From positions 682,001 to 746,000 of the forward strand of contig QEYB01000715.1 of NCBI GenBank assembly GCA_017562135.1: a stretch of DNA of 64,000 nt, in the 5' to 3' direction. The position numbers and the translations under genes were made by a program. The notes below the pieces were generated by a model that was given only the letters and a program-made list of their open reading frames with translations, did no database searches and was not told where the DNA came from. Numbering within the stretch: position 1 is the first letter of the stretch; each line of letters starts with the position of its first letter. Source of the DNA: Dipylidium caninum. Lineage: Eukaryota; Platyhelminthes; Cestoda; Cyclophyllidea; Dipylidiidae. Shown here in pieces: positions 48,101 through 58,635 of this stretch.

Positions 48101-51100
48101 ACCTGGGGGCAGACAATCTCGGCTACGGCTACGGCTCTGGTCCCGACGGCAGTCCAGCCAAGAAAGTCTTCAATGGCGAAGTAGAGGATTATGGTGTGGT
48201 GAGTGGAAACAGTTGAACGCCAAATTGGCCCTTGTCAAGGACACCAGGAACTGGGTTCTCTGATCAAGTGGGAGATTCGTGGCCATCGGAAAATTGGGAT
48301 GCACCGCGAGTCTCTCGTATGCCCCCTGTAGTGCGTTCAAGCGCCTCCTGTTCCTCAGGCGGGGGCATGCGATGCGGGCCTTGTGCCAAAGACGCCCTCA
48401 GTACGGGCTGGTCCGAACTGCTTGGGGTCCGTGCCTCCCACCCATTCGCTTTGGCTTCTGCGTCCGCCCATAGCGTCTGGCAAAGCTTTTGCTTGCATTT
48501 CACCTAGGGCATAGGGCAACGCCTTCTCTCGATATTTAGCTTGTCTCCATGCTCCCAGAGGCCCATTTCGGCCTCAGTATTTTGTGTTGTAGACTGAGAT
48601 TATCGGGAAATTCCGATGTCGCATTTCGTAACCAGGATAATTTTCCTGAAAAACGAGTGAAGTAAAGTGCTTCTTCGTTGATCACCCTAGAAAGTGAAAG
48701 TAGGGGATGCGGTGGGCTGCTTCCTGGACCTTGACAACGGTGTGATCCAGTGGTCGGTGAATGGGGAGATGCTCCCCCCGGCGTACTACATGGACTCCTC
48801 GTTCATCACCCACGACAAGACTATATTTTACCCCACCGCCTCCCTCGTCTGCACGACTCTCGAAGTGAACTACGGCGATCGGCCCTTCAAGTACCAGCCC
48901 TCGGTGAGTGCGCTCGGCACCAGTTCCTCGAACGACCTTAGACATCGCTTAAATCTAACAAAGCACGATTGAGAGAGGAGCCTCGGAGAAGGGGTATTTG
49001 TCATGACAAGCCGTGATGTGGACGTGTGGTCGCGTCCACTGTGCTCAGTCGCGCCTGCGACCAGCAAAGATTTTGCGCGCCTCGCTGATCAGCTCCCCCG
49101 AGCCGCGCCTGCCCCGCGCTGTTGCCTGGCGCACACACGATTCCGCGTCTGTGGCCTTGAGCCCGCATGCCACGGAGCGGTGGTGCGCGTTGCCAGAGGC
49201 CTGTTTGAGCCTGCACCTCTGCACTCGAAGCTTTGAGCGCCTGTGTAGTCTCTAACGCCTCGGCACTTTCGCCTCTATGAGGAAAATGCCCTAGTTGTTG
49301 CAGACATCCTCCTAACCTTAAAACCATCCCCTCCTAGCCAAAATTTATGCATCTGCGCCTTTATCACCGTTTGGTGTAAAAAAAATTTTATCACCTACCG
49401 GGTGACGCGGTCTTTACTTGGAGTTCTTCTTTCCGCACAGGAAGAGTGGTATCCTCTCTTTGCGGCTGCAGACGCATACGTTCAGGATTCGCCCAAGTGG
49501 CCCATTGACATCAACACGGCCCGCCAGCCACACGTAAGACCTTCTTGCCCCTCCCGGCCCCCAGTCGTGTCTATACGTGGCTAATGTCGCTATTTTTCTG
49601 TTAGCTGTTCATTACCGCCATCGCTAATTTCTACACCGAAGGGTACTCACTGGATGGATTCACCCTCACGTATAACGGCATGCATCCTGTTGACTCTCTT
49701 TATCCCCACTGACTCTTGTGACGTACTTTCTTCGGCCGCTGTCAGCGACATGCGTTTTCCTAATCGAAGTCTGGTTGTAATGCGCTAGGTGAACAAGTGC
49801 TATTTGGGAAAACCTTTCGTCCAGGGGGCGAAGGCCATTTGTTCTCCCTGCAGGCGTCCTCTGCTACGCGGTGAAATACCGAAGTGTAGTTGGTCGTGTA
49901 ACAAGATTTCCATTCACACTTTATGGGGAGAGGCTAGAAAGACGTCGTGAAATGACAGTGAAACTCTCGTCAGTCCAAAATACGGCACCAAACTCCTCAC
50001 TTTGGCGCAGGATGTCGGGACAAAACGCGGTGTTTAGCCGTTGTCACGCAATTTATTTCCTGCCATCGTAAACCAGGCCTTTTAGGGAACTGTCAAATAT
50101 AATGAGGTTAATGGCCTGGAAGGCTGCAACCCTTTATGAATTTGGCGCAGGAGCTGCGTTTGGCTAACAGGTAGATTACTAATTTTTGCGTCCGTGAGAC
50201 GGGTTGCTCCACCTTTAGGCGAACCTGGTGAAGTGTTCCGAGGTCTTCCTCCGCGTGCAAAGGCACTGGGAGCGCTTTGTTTGTAGTCACCTTGTCAGTC
50301 GACTCGCAGCTAATCGGTCCCCACCCCAGACGAAAAAGACTGTCATGGCGCATGACCCAGCGTCATTTGACCACGTCCTTTCAGTTCCCCTCGCCTAATA
50401 AAATGGTGGCCTTTAAAATGTCTATCATATCTCCATGTGATGTGAACTAACTTGCATTTAACATATTGTTGTCACTCTGTTTCACCACTACCACCACACC
50501 GAGTTTGCGCTCATTGGCTGGATGAGGCAGTTTGCTGTGTTCTCACCGTCACAATTCGAGCATCTCTTCTCGACGTTGCGTGGTTATATTAACTGCTTAA
50601 TTTCGCGTTGGATACCACCTGAAGGCGACGACGGAGCGTGTGGAGAGTGACGTCCTCTGTCCGGAGGTGACAATAACTGTCCAGTCACACGAGATACAGG
50701 CCTGCAAGCCCGACTCCACGCCGCCCAGCAGTCGGCGCTGCGAGAGCGGCCACGGCAGCACGGAGGGAGAGGAGCAGGAGGACGAGGAGCAGGACACGGT
50801 GATCGATGTCCGGGATGAGCAAGAGAGATGGGGACAGCACGACCCCGCCAACAGCACCCCGCATCAGTCGGCCACCGACATTCCCCTCACCTGCACCCAC
50901 ACCGAGGCCCAGCGGTTGGTGAGTCCTCGTCCGCCGCCCCCCACGCCCTCTGTTCCCACCCCCTCCCAAGTGCAGTATGCTTCAGTCCCTTCATACATTA
51001 CTGGGGAAAATTGGGAGAATGGAAGCCCGGTATTTGTTGTTCAGTCCCCTTGACTTGGCAATTTATCACTCGTACGTACTATTTCGTGCGAAATTAATAA

Positions 51101-52962
51101 ACTCGATGACCACATATCATCTGTAGGCATGAAATGGCTAACGCTCACGCCTTCCTCTGGCCCCATTCTCTACGAACTTGACGACTTTTAAGTTCCGCAA
51201 TGAATTCCACTACCGTGCGATGATTTGCCCACCCCCTGCCCCCGTGTAAACTGTTTGGAAATTGGATTATGAGTCGCTTTAGGACGCGGAAGGGAGTCGC
51301 TCGGGTCTGCACATTAGCGGCGTCGGCAGAGAAGGCGATAACACGTTATAACGGTCCATTTGCGTGAGTTTCTGCGGTTCAGTGGGACTCGAAAGGTTGA
51401 CAGCGTGGAGATGCTTTAACTTTTCTTCACTTAGACGCTACATCCAAGTAGACAACATTAACACAACTCGAATTCACATATAGGCTATTGTCCGACGCAT
51501 TCAGTCTCAAAGGCCTCCTCGACGGCAGTTATTGCATTCACCACGACGTTTCGAACGTCGAGGCGAGGGAAGACTTGAGCGTCGGGCCATTTGTTAGATC
51601 CGTTGTCCCTATTGCCAAAGTCGGGTTTCAAAGGTTGACAGGAGGCCACGACGAGTATCCCTCTTGACAAGACTGCCTTGGCGCAAGATTGACCGATGTC
51701 TGGAATCCGAGTGTCTTCTCCACAACCTGTCACTTCTATGATGAGGATGTAAAACTCGTCAACGAGAGCATATGTCGTCGTCATTCGGTTAAAGGCTGTT
51801 AGCCTACTTTTATTCCTCAAGTCCCCTGTCAACTGAGAGGACTTGCAAGAAACGGGAAATTCGAATGTAGGTGGGCAGTAAGATGCCAAAGCGCCAAGGC
51901 CAAATAATATTCCCGTTAAGTTCTCCACGCGCCACTTGCGCCTGTCGTAAGGCCTCGTCTTCCCTTGTAACTCAACTTTGTGGAGAAGACTCGCTCTCGT
52001 GGGCTGTGTAGCGCAGTCTCTACCTCCTCGACCGATGCCTGACGAGCATTAGACCGAGAATTCAGCGTCCCCGGCAGTTTTGAAGTAGAGACAGCCCAGA
52101 TTAGTTAGTTACGGTGGGACACCGGTTCCCCGACAAGGCGTAAATCGGTCGGGAGGGGCTTGGGGGAAGAGGCAAATGGTCAATCTTTGGGTGAGTAGTT
52201 CACATACGGGCGTCGCAGGAGGGCATAAGACGCAATTATCTGTCCTAATCTCAATTGGACATTTGCCATCTAAATAGGCAGACTTGAGTCATTGTTGAAG
52301 GGGAGAGTGTTAAGATTGGCCGCAGGCATGTCGCTAAATGGCCATAGTTCCTCACTTACCCATCATTCCAATTTATCTTGGCACAGACAGAGGAAGATGA
52401 TCCTGAGGTTACAGTGGAGTACTACACCAACGAGGAGGGCCAACGAGTGAAGAAGATTATCCAGAAACAGCGGAAGGTCGTTACCACCATCCGCAAGGAG
52501 TCGATTGAACGGTTCGAAACCATGGTAACGTTAACCACGGTTTTTGCTTCGAGTATCGGTTTTTGTGCACATGTTTTCTGGTAAAAGTGGCATCTCCTGG
52601 AAAATTTGAGCACTACCGCTTAGCCTTATCTTCGATTCCTGTGTTCTTTTTAATGGTGAACTAGCGCGTGCACCATTGCAATCTTGGCAATCAGAGCGGT
52701 TGGCAGGAGGCCGCGGGCGACGCCGGTGTGAACGAGGATGAGGCAAGACTGCCTATTTACGGAAACAAGTAGGCTTTTAGTGTAGAATGATGAGAGGTTT
52801 AATCTATTGCAGGCGCTGAATAGGGCCATTCATGAGACTACGCGTTTGGATTCCGACGCTTACGTGGTGAATGGAACAAGCAGCATCCAGTCTGAAAACG
52901 TCACCGCCGCCGCTCCCCCGAGCACCATTGTCGCCGCCACAAACGAGCGCGCTGACAATTAA
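30104..52962 (+). CDS. EPB41: band 4.1-type FERM protein with two SPRY domains and 4.1 C-terminal domain
   Basis: This is a predicted membrane-cytoskeleton adaptor. Proposed exons are 30104-30178 (weak), 31046-31315, 34713-34817, 37140-37182, 37671-37791, 39185-39367, 41315-41402, 42654-43054, 43556-43749, 44373-44417, 44802-45193, 45839-45998, 46256-46501, 47369-47628, 48004-48198, 48691-48903, 49441-49533, 50625-50918, 52387-52524 and 52813-52962. Every junction is in phase, giving about 1,196 aa from exon 31046 on. FERM landmarks are LQCSVLMLEGVEQLFTID, LFKMVCEKLELTETEYFGLT, KFYPSHPDYLKDDLTRYFLC, AYVIQSEAGDWDSE, FLENARRLALYGVHLH and VVVDHHAFFR. The FERM-adjacent part follows, then SPRY 1 (SYYYEVTVLEDGDVRVGWST), SPRY 2 (GKYYYEVELVEDCGFARVGW) and a 4.1 CTD (ATDIPLTCTHTEAQRL; ALNRAIHETTRLDSDAYVVN). 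FERM and CTD are firm. That one mRNA carries everything is an inference from phase. One intron (39368-41314) starts with GC. Confidence 0.72.
31316..34712 (+). other. intron between first two FERM exons
   Basis: Donor GTAGGT at 31316, acceptor TTTCAG at 34712. Contains a TGCC/CTGC tetranucleotide tract (33427-33477), a CT run (33552-33573) and an AC run (33583-33608). No gene is supportable. Confidence 0.55.
33427..33608 (+). repeat. simple repeats: (TGCC)n, (CT)n and (AC)n
   Basis: A degenerate TGCC/CGCC tetranucleotide array of about 50 bases is followed by CTCTCTCTCT near 33552. An uninterrupted CACACA run of about 26 bases comes next. This is a microsatellite cluster inside an intron. 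Confidence 0.85.
34818..37139 (+). other. intron of the band 4.1 gene
   Basis: Donor GTAAGG, acceptor TTGACAG. Open frames here (for example near 34906-35493) lack domain or ATG support. Confidence 0.5.
37792..39184 (+). other. intron of the band 4.1 gene, with a 20-bp tandem duplication
   Basis: Donor GTAAGA, acceptor CCTTTAAG. The 20-mer TCACTGCCAATTGTAGCGCA occurs twice back to back at 39031-39070. The minus-strand open frame at 38328-38816 has no recognisable domain and is not called. Confidence 0.5.
39368..41314 (+). other. GC-AG intron of the band 4.1 gene
   Basis: The exon at 39185 ends CTTAA and the next begins GGGTCG. Only a donor at GCAAGTG (39368) keeps the FERM frame (HQKLK|GRTPEQAD). 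The GT three bases later breaks it. GCAAGT is the consensus for the rare GC-AG class. The acceptor is TTTTTGTAG. Confidence 0.65.
41403..42653 (+). other. intron of the band 4.1 gene
   Basis: Donor GTGCGA, acceptor CGTTCAG. Contains a homopolymer run of about 17 C at 41460-41476. No gene seen. Confidence 0.5.
43055..43555 (+). other. intron of the band 4.1 gene
   Basis: Donor GTGAGC, acceptor CTCCACTAG. Nothing else recognised. Confidence 0.55.
44615..44800 (+). promoter_or_regulatory. promoter-like cluster: GC box, two octamers, TATA box
   Basis: Within 186 bases lie CCCGCCCC (44615-44622), two perfect ATGCAAAT octamers (44638-44645 and 44656-44663) and TATAAATA (44793-44800). The octamer is the classic POU-factor site. 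The cluster sits directly before the exon that begins the SPRY block, so it may drive an internal transcript starting near 44825. The last bases of the TATA box overlap the AG acceptor at 44800-44801, so splicing and initiation signals share sequence. Confidence 0.45.
44903..49711 (+). CDS. tandem SPRY protein, possible nested gene or isoform
   Basis: This is an alternative reading of the SPRY block as its own transcript. Exons are 44903-45193, 45839-45998, 46256-46501, 47369-47628, 48004-48198, 48691-48903, 49441-49533 and 49605-49711. It starts at the in-frame ATG of VFMEESYAP and ends at a TGA. Each SPRY has the lead-in seen in DDX1 (WQMSPADC..; WRINQFDT..). Each then has a YYYEV..VGWS core, a GCFLxL strand (DVIGCFLQLQN; DAVGCFLDLDNGVIQWSVNG) and a closing NFGERPF or NYGDRPF. 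No helicase motifs follow, so it is not DDX1 itself. The last exon (LFITAIANFYTEGY...) and the AATAAA at 50397 would end this transcript before the 4.1 C-terminal exons. An out-of-frame upstream ATG lies near 44850. SPRY domains usually bind proteins; the partner is unknown. Confidence 0.45.
46502..47368 (+). other. intron within the first SPRY domain
   Basis: Donor GTTAGT, acceptor ACCCACTAG. The junction rebuilds FFPAVSLRDARIALNFG, matching the FPAC...KFNFG strand of DDX1-type SPRY. No other feature seen. Confidence 0.6.
50397..50402 (+). terminator. possible internal polyadenylation signal
   Basis: AATAAA lies 685 bases after the stop of the last SPRY exon and 222 bases before the first 4.1 C-terminal exon. 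It could end a SPRY-only transcript. Confidence 0.35.
50919..52386 (+). other. intron of the band 4.1 gene
   Basis: Donor GTGAGT, acceptor TTGGCACAG. A 147-codon open stretch lies on the minus strand (51485-51928). It starts with GTG, lacks a recognisable domain, and is not called. Confidence 0.5.
52665..52768 (+). other. uncertain extra exon before the last band 4.1 exon
   Basis: Open in phase 0 after a TAG acceptor (VHHCNLGNQSGWQEAAGDAG). Its GTAGGC donor gives phase 2, which would put a stop in the final exon. An inner GTGAAC donor keeps phase 0. Skipping the exon also keeps frame, and I left it out of the main model. Confidence 0.3.
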
Positions 52963-55900
52963 AAAAGACCGACTCACACACCCACACACTACTTAATTAC
53001 TCCACTGACCTATTTCTTTAAACGGATTCTTCTATCCTAATCCTTCTTCCCTCTTTGTCAGTTCTTCCAATGACTTTTGCTCAACCCCAGCATTGCGGTT
53101 CTCCCGCCTCCGCCTACTGCCCCACATAGATGAAAAATAATGCATCTTTTCGTATTTTAAAAAGTTGGTAACTCCCTCTCTGGGAGCACTCACAACGTAA
53201 TGCAACCTATTTGCCACCGTTTCGTGTTGCTTGGCGCTGACATAAGCGATGAACGCGCCCTTTTAAAGGCACCCTCCTGTGCGGATCGCGTGGCCACAAT
53301 GGGAAACGAAGAAGGCCTACGTGGTCCCGTTTCGAGGAAGTAGTCCGGCTGGCGAACGGGGTCTAAAGCGGATTGCCGCCCGCTCCACGGCTCAAATCCT
53401 CTGTTGTGGCGCACGGGAGTCACCATGAAGTCATTGTTGCGTTGAGTTGGTGCTCCATGAGCTTCTGGACATTGGGAGCCTCTCCACCAAAGTGACATCA
53501 CCTCCCGCATCTGCTCTCAGACTAAACAGCGCCAGAGTAGAGGGCCTGCGGTTCTTCACCAACTGTGACTAAATTTCGTGCTCCTCTGTGTCTCTCACGA
53601 CACTTTGAGTGAGGGTGCAAGGGTGCATTGAGCACACTGCCTAGCCAAGGACTCACGGCGTGCCAGGCGTTGACCGCACTGCCGGGCCAGTCGGGTGTGG
53701 AAGTCGGGCGGCTAGACGTCACACCACGGTCGGCTTCTGGCTCTCCTGAACTCACTGCATCGCTGTCTCGGTGTTCGTTTGTGGGTGGGTTTTGAGCAGC
53801 TGCCCTGAAAGCCCCCACCTTCAGCATCGGAAGCCCTCAGTCTGCTGTTGCTATGGCGCTGTTGGCCACAAAGGGCGCCTCGTCTCGGTTGGCAAGGCAG
53901 ACACGCCATGGTGTCAGTTATTGCCACCTCAACTTATTGCCTACCTTCAATTGGTTGCGCAATTTTCACTTTTTACTTGCTGCTCTCCTTTTAGCCGCCC
54001 TTGCGGTTCCCCTTCTCACCCTCTGAGACCGGGTTGAAAGCACCTCCTTGGTGTCGTTTACTACACCATGACTCATTTACGACAAAGTTGTCAAAGTCAT
54101 CCATGCTAAACAAATATCTCTCCTTTGTTGACCGCAAACTCCGGATCCGCGTCTGAAGAGGTCCTCTTCACTAGAATTTATTCCACCCTGCTGATTTGCT
54201 TACATCAAAGCGTGACTGAAGTACGCATAAACAGAATTGAAGGTAGACTAAATAACCTTGCGGCGTCTTGATAAACAATAATATTTTTTAAGCAAACATG
54301 AATGTTGTGATAGTTTATTAAAGTGGGCTTTTCAAAGATGCAAGGTAACCTCAGTTTTCATAAACAAGATAAACTCGACTGGGTGTGACAGTAAACCTCA
54401 CTTTCGGGAGGGTGCATGTCTGTTAAGTCCCGCTGGAAGAGACAAGCCCCTTGGGTATGTGGTGGCCTTTGCAGGTCTCATACACCAAGTAAAAGACGAG
54501 CTTATCAGTTCGGCAGACTTCTTTGATAAAATCTTCAGGGTGGTCGCTCCGCCGTCTTACCTTTGTGGCAGGTCGTTTAGGCTCGTTGTGCAGACCTCTT
54601 GACAGCCTTTGTAATGCCCTAAAAGGTGAGTTCGGGTCCTCGTCTGCCATATGACGCTTCCAATTGAAGCACAATTCTGAATCCAACGATATCCTCCAGA
54701 ATCTCCATCTGACGCCAAAGTGCTTGACGCAGCCAATTAAAATTGCCCATTTGATGGGGAACACATTTTAACTTGGTGACATTAGCAAAATCGAACTGCA
54801 CAAAACAACTTTTGCCGAAGTATATTCCAGTCGGCCCGCGCCACCCCTCCTGCGCCGAGTCGAGCTGACTGTTAACCTTCCATTTCTGCCATGTCCTGGA
54901 AAAGTTTACCAGCGTTGTGGTGGTCAGCCCCTTCCCTTACCAACTGGCTTTCTTCCCCGTTTTTCCTGTACAAATAAAATCTAGTCCCCACCACATACGC
55001 TCTGGCCGAACCGATAAGGCTGCCTTGAGAACAGTCTTCTCCCCAGTGTTTCCTTTCTCCAGTGCTGTATGACCCCCATGCCTTAGCGACAACACCTCTC
55101 GGAGGTCATACAAATTCCCTTACCCGGACATGGGCATCTCGAGCCCGCGCACGAGGAGATGATTGAATAGACAGATACGTGGCCTCAAATGGGCGCCGAT
55201 TTTGATGCTCCAAGCGATTGATTATCGCGGCCATTGAACATTCGGTCACGACTGGAAGGGATGTTGTCGACTTGGCCGCAGGTCGACAGGACACAGGCGC
55301 TGTAGTGCATTGACCAGCGATTTCACTCGGACGCTTCTTTGGGAGGCGCCCTTATCGCCGTGGACTTGAGTTGCGTGCACCGCTGCTGTCTCGTGCAGCC
55401 GATAACCGAAGCACACATAGAAAATGGGTATCTCGTCATTAGGTTTTAGCAATGGTGCTCCTCCTGCAATAGTGGCCATTTTCGAACATCCCGGGCTTGA
55501 AGAAGTTCGCGCCCCGTAAATTATTTCTAGATAGTCCCCGAAGGCCTCGTCCGGCGCAATTATTCTTTCAAGCCACTTCTCCCAAGGCTACTCCAATCAA
55601 CGCGCACTATCCGCCTGCTGGCCGTCTTTCCCACGAGCACACTAAGTCCTCTCTGCTGCGTCTCAGTTAACTGGTTCCAATGAGACTTCCTTTCTCTACT
55701 TCTCTTGAATTTTACCCTAATAACAACGTTCAGCTCGCCAACGAGATGTTAGCCTCGCTGAGTTCCTCGCCATTTTGCCGCCAGGCTGTTTTGCCGTTCC
55801 ACTGGACGAGCATCCCTTCACCATTCGCCTCCGCACGGGACTCTTTTTTTCTTCAGGGCAACAAGGGAGTGGGTGTCCGGTTGGTGAAGAATACTCCGCA

Positions 55901-57755
55901 AGGCCTTCGCATCTCACTTGGGGACGAATCCAATCGCAGTAATAAGAAGGAACTTCTACTTCTGCCATGTTTTGTAAAATTGACACGACACCTCCGACGC
56001 GAATTTTATGTTATTATTATCATTGTTATCATCATCATCATCCTCCACGCAAAGCGCACTCACGGCTGGTGCGGCAGACTTGAAGACGTCATTTATGAAA
56101 AGTAATTGTTGAAATTCATTCACTATCCATCTGTTCTCACGCGATGGGGCGAAGATGAGGCCTTGGAAGGAAAGTGGCAAGAAAGAGCGTCTACCAGTGA
56201 TGTAAATAGTTTATCTTAGTAGAAACGTGCCTGGCATAGGCGATGAAAAGAAGGACCGCCGCCAGCGCCCGTTCAGCAAGTCGTGCCGCACATGTCGCCC
56301 TGCCTCGTGAGATCACGACGATAACGGCCCACTAAGGTAAACACACGCCTCTCGAAGGACGTCTTGTCTACAGCCTGTCGGAGGCTTTTGACCGCTCCTT
56401 TCCCTCCACAGGACACATGCATGTTTGTGGTTTTTTGTTCATTTGACGAGACAAACCACCTGCTAGACTGACCGGCTCGATTTCCAGTTTTCGCAGTACA
56501 AAGGGAGACAGGAAGAGTTGGTGGCCGATCCCAACGTTCTCCCTGTGTTCATGTCAGTTAAATTGTGTTGTCACTCCGAGGAAGGACGTACTTAGACTAA
56601 ATGACAGCCCCATTTTCCATAAAATGCAAAATTTCAAATCCTCTCCTAGGGGTACCTCTAAATTCCTGACGTTAGGCTACCATCGCCTATTCAACCCCAC
56701 TTGCATGCGCGTCTACTATGTGAAATATTTGTCTCCCCCGAGGCAATTAGCCGCAGCTGGCATTAGCGCTGCTTACCTTATGAACCCGCCATGTTGGATC
56801 TCCGATCTCCCTCCGCACACCATGTTGAGTTCAAGGTACTTCAAATTACTGCCACGTGGTTTGACAGAGTGAATTGTGCGCAAAATGGTTGAAGAAGAAT
56901 TGTGTAAGCACGCGTTTATGAAGGTAGTCCTAATACCTGCGTAGTGTAAAGCAGACCGATGACGGCAAGGACCACATGCAGTGGATGCGTCCGAGACCGC
57001 GGACGCGTTAACTCTGTCGTCATTTGTCCCCACGTCCCAGATGTTCGGCATGGAATAACATTCCGGCAGGTTAGGTTGCCAAGTCTATGAGGCGGAGTGG
57101 AAGAGCGGGTAGGTTGGCTTTGGCTTTTTCCATACATATGGTCGCAAGAACAGCCTTCTGTTGTTGTACCATTTTCTAAGCTCACCTCTTTATATCAGCC
57201 CTTTCCACTCTACTCGCATACGCCAAATTGAGTCACCTGAGGATCTCCAAGGTCGGGACTCGCTGGGTCAGTAGGAGGTTGCTTCAAATGCTAATGAACT
57301 CTTCTTATTGTACTGGTAGAATATTCACAATTTGATCTGAGCGTAGCACTCTCCGTTCGCCCATGAAAGGTCGTAGTTAAGAACTTCTCCAAAGCGGACT
57401 AAAGCAGTCTCGTGCAATGGGAAGAAATCAACTTTACAGAAATTCTGCCACGCTGTTGAAGTTGTCCTATTCGCGTGAATAGAAAACTCCTCATGTCTAC
57501 GTACGAGGGGCAGCGCCGAAGCACCTGCTGAGAAGCCACTTGTCTCAGGTGGCCGACGCGCACGCCTCTCATTGCCACAGCCCTCTTAATCTCTCGTTCA
57601 CCTGCCCACAAAACACGCGTTTCCAGAGGCGTTTACAAACAAATTATTGGAAGAAATTTTAGTAAGCATAAAAGGCAAGCCAAAGTCCTGAGTAAGTGAT
57701 ACATTGTGCCTACAAGTAAAAAAAATAGAACAGTTGTAAAGCATAACAGGGTGAT
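52963..57755. other. intergenic, no supportable gene
   Basis: Several open frames of about 90-140 codons exist, for example 54423-54764 on the minus strand and 55680-56105 on the plus strand. None has a recognised domain, a splice chain or clear coding bias. A short ATT/ATC-rich stretch lies near 56010-56043. Confidence 0.5.
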
Positions 57756-58568
57756 TTACATAATGTCCGAAGGCCCGAGGATCCGGTCAATGCTGAAGGA
57801 AAGGGGGGAGGAGAGGGAGGAGGAGGGGTGTGCTTTTGTTGAGTACGAATTAGTGTTTAGACCAATGGCTGCTGTAGCGTCAGGCGCCACGGCAGGGGAG
57901 AAGATGGCGGAGAAATACCTCTTCCCCCAAGGCCTCGCCTCACGAGGCGACTTTTGGGAAGTCCCGAGTAGCGTGGAAGACGCCGGTGACAAACTTGCGT
58001 CCCTAGTTCCGGCCTCACTCAGGGGATGATGGTGATGCCTTTTGTAACGCTTTTTGCGCCGCAGGAAACTTCCGTGCTCAAACATGCCGTTCGAGTGGGG
58101 GTCGAGGGTCCAATAGTTCCCCTTGCCGGTGTTTCCCGGCTCACGTGGAACTTTGACAAAACAATCATTCAAGGAGAGATTATGCCTGATAGAGTTTTGC
58201 CAAGCGGGAAAGCGTTCTTTGTAGTATGGGAATCTCTGTATTATAAAGTCGCAAATGCCTGACAATGTGAGCCGTTGACCTGGTGATTGCATTATTGCCA
58301 TCGTGATCAGAGCTATGTAAGAATAAGGCGGCTTAATGGCGACAGAATCTTCCGAACTAGACTTGTAAGACGCTTTCCCTTTCGTAAGATCCGTAGCCGC
58401 ATTTGAGAGGATTTTCAGGACAGTGGCCGACTGGGATAGTGATCGAGACATTGCGTGTCTGTCTTGTAAGATGCTGCGAAGGTAGATGTCATTGAGGCTC
58501 CGGCCGTAGCTCGCAGTCAGAGGTATTTGCTCCAGGATCGTTGTGGAGAAAAGGCTGTTCGTTAACAT
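57756..58568 (-). CDS. foxD: FoxD-like forkhead transcription factor, intronless
   Basis: This is a nuclear DNA-binding regulator of 270 aa, starting at the first true ATG (58568) of a frame that is open further upstream only from a TTG. The forkhead domain starts at [18 protein letters not shown], contains the recognition helix [20 protein letters not shown], then [17 protein letters not shown], and ends in a basic stretch ([14 protein letters not shown]). These features match the FoxD class best; FoxE is the nearest alternative. The last residues carry [10 protein letters not shown], an eh1-type motif that binds Groucho/TLE co-repressors, as in vertebrate FoxD proteins. A TATAAATA box lies 60 bases upstream on the same strand. 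Single-exon structure is typical for FoxD. Confidence 0.88.
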   Translation of the reverse strand: MLTNSLFSTTILEQIPLTASYGRSLNDIYLRSILQDRHAMSRSLSQSATVLKILSNAATDLTKGKASYKSSSEDSVAIKPPYSYIALITMAIMQSPGQRLTLSGICDFIIQRFPYYKERFPAWQNSIRHNLSLNDCFVKVPREPGNTGKGNYWTLDPHSNGMFEHGSFLRRKKRYKRHHHHPLSEAGTRDASLSPASSTLLGTSQKSPREARPWGKRYFSAIFSPAVAPDATAAIGLNTNSYSTKAHPSSSLSSPLSFSIDRILGPSDIM

Positions 58569-58627
58569 TGATTGAAGCCGCCAACAATGAAGAAGCAATC
58601 TCTAATAAATGTCAAATGTGCTCCCCC

Positions 58628-58635
58628 TATTTATA
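58628..58635 (-). promoter_or_regulatory. TATA box of the FoxD-like gene
   Basis: TATAAATA on the minus strand, 60 bases before the ATG at 58568. Transcription would start near 58600, leaving a 5' UTR of only about 30 bases. Confidence 0.55.

Noticed and set aside
44903..49711. Calling the SPRY block a DDX1 helicase gene
   Set aside because: The SPRY lead-in resembles DDX1, but no DEAD-box or helicase motifs follow, and there are two SPRY domains instead of one.
51485..51928. 147-codon minus-strand frame in a band 4.1 intron
   Set aside because: Begins with GTG, no ATG near the start, no domain recognised and no promoter or polyA evidence.
54423..54764. 113-codon minus-strand frame
   Set aside because: No recognisable domain and no splice or promoter context; too short to support alone.
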